From assembly GCA_025677815.1 (NCBI GenBank), contig JAIXMP010000028.1, forward strand, positions 1-64,000: a DNA stretch of 64,000 bases, read 5' to 3'. The stretch's first letter is position 1, and the number at the start of each line of letters is the position of its first letter. A program made the position numbers and the translations under genes. The notes beneath the pieces were generated by a model. The model made no database searches and was not told the origin of the DNA. It saw only the letters and a list, made by a program, of their open reading frames with translations. Positions 63,857-64,000 of this stretch are shown here, one piece after another. Source of the stretch: Phascolomyces articulosus. Taxonomy: Eukaryota > Mucoromycota > Mucoromycetes > Mucorales > Lichtheimiaceae.

Positions 63857-63864
63857 TATAAAAG
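63857..63864 (+). promoter_or_regulatory. Possible TATA box
   Basis: TATAAAAG lies 70 bases before the ATG at 63934, which may start a gene running off the right edge. Confidence 0.35.
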
Positions 63865-63933
63865 TATGAATAGTAATCCATAATAATAACTTTGTGGTTG
63901 TTATCTTTCATTCGCTGAGAGATACACTACTGA

Positions 63934-63978
63934 ATGAAGTTGAAAGAATTTTATTTCATCCCATATCGTGGAACAGCA
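63934..63978 (+). CDS. Possible first exon of a gene that continues beyond the window
   Basis: An ATG begins a 15-codon frame, MKLKEFYFIPYRGTA, which meets a GTAAGC donor directly after the Ala codon. A TATA-like box lies 70 bases upstream. The stretch is too short for homology and could be chance. Confidence 0.3.
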
Positions 63979-64000
63979 GTAAGCTGAAAAACCGTTGAAA

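Noticed and set aside
1..64000. CRISPR arrays, bacterial operons or rRNA genes
   Set aside because: No regularly spaced direct repeats, no prokaryotic gene organisation and no recognisable rRNA sequence; all signals are eukaryotic.

Overview
The window is nuclear DNA of a filamentous fungus, most likely an early-diverging Mucoromycota (Mucorales-type) species. The base composition is AT-rich, introns are short (about 60-150 nt) with GTAAGT/GTATGT donors, and the proteins are rich in poly-Gln and poly-Asn runs. The gene set is fungal: FAB1, ATG6, NOP56, MPE1-like, CLPTM1, a TPR/F-box/LRR protein, an allantoate-permease-family MFS carrier and cell-surface kelch proteins. Harbinger and Ty3/gypsy remnants are also present. 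The genus cannot be fixed from the sequence alone.

Layout. 1-1.2 kb: 3' end of a Ty3/gypsy polyprotein and a possible LTR. 3.35-5.29 kb: six-exon MFS transporter (+). 6.46-16.27 kb: three tandem paralogous genes (+), each with nine exons at the same positions. Each encodes a signal peptide, a six-blade kelch propeller, a Gly/Ser/Thr stalk, one transmembrane helix and a cytoplasmic tail with KPDG motifs; a truncated Harbinger transposase lies between copies 2 and 3. 16.67-17.19 kb: mitoribosomal protein mL59 (+), convergent with ATG6/Beclin (17.37-19.31 kb, -). NOP56 (20.32-22.15 kb, +) diverges from ATG6. 24.62-25.44 kb: membrane-anchored SRPBCC protein (+), facing a small basic protein (25.75-26.21 kb, -). 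26.45-34.81 kb: FAB1/PIKfyve lipid kinase (-, 11 exons). 36.35 kb: tRNA-Gln(CTG) (-). 37.0-38.0 kb: decayed Harbinger transposase. 38.93-41.03 kb: TPR/F-box/LRR protein (-). 42.6-45.95 kb: acidic protein with a NARG2_C/ICE2-like C-terminus (+), convergent with CLPTM1 (46.17-49.15 kb, -). 50.49-54.43 kb: MPE1/RBBP6-like 3'-end-processing protein without a DWNN domain (-). 55.33-55.86 kb: AANAT-type acetyltransferase (+). 59.54-59.92 kb: small mitochondrial-type protein (-). The rest, including 55.9-59.5 and 60-63.9 kb, is AT-rich and shows no gene, except a possible first exon at the extreme right end.

The genes are not a single pathway. Most are ordinary housekeeping genes: autophagy and endosomal PI3P/PI(3,5)P2 (ATG6 and FAB1 both belong to this biology), ribosome and snoRNP assembly, mRNA 3'-end processing and possibly snRNA transcription. 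The accessory part is the left 17 kb: transporter, kelch-receptor array and transposon debris. The kelch array is the least explained structure and the best candidate for something new. Exon junctions were assigned by eye from GT/AG sites, reading-frame continuity and homology to remembered families; no search was run.
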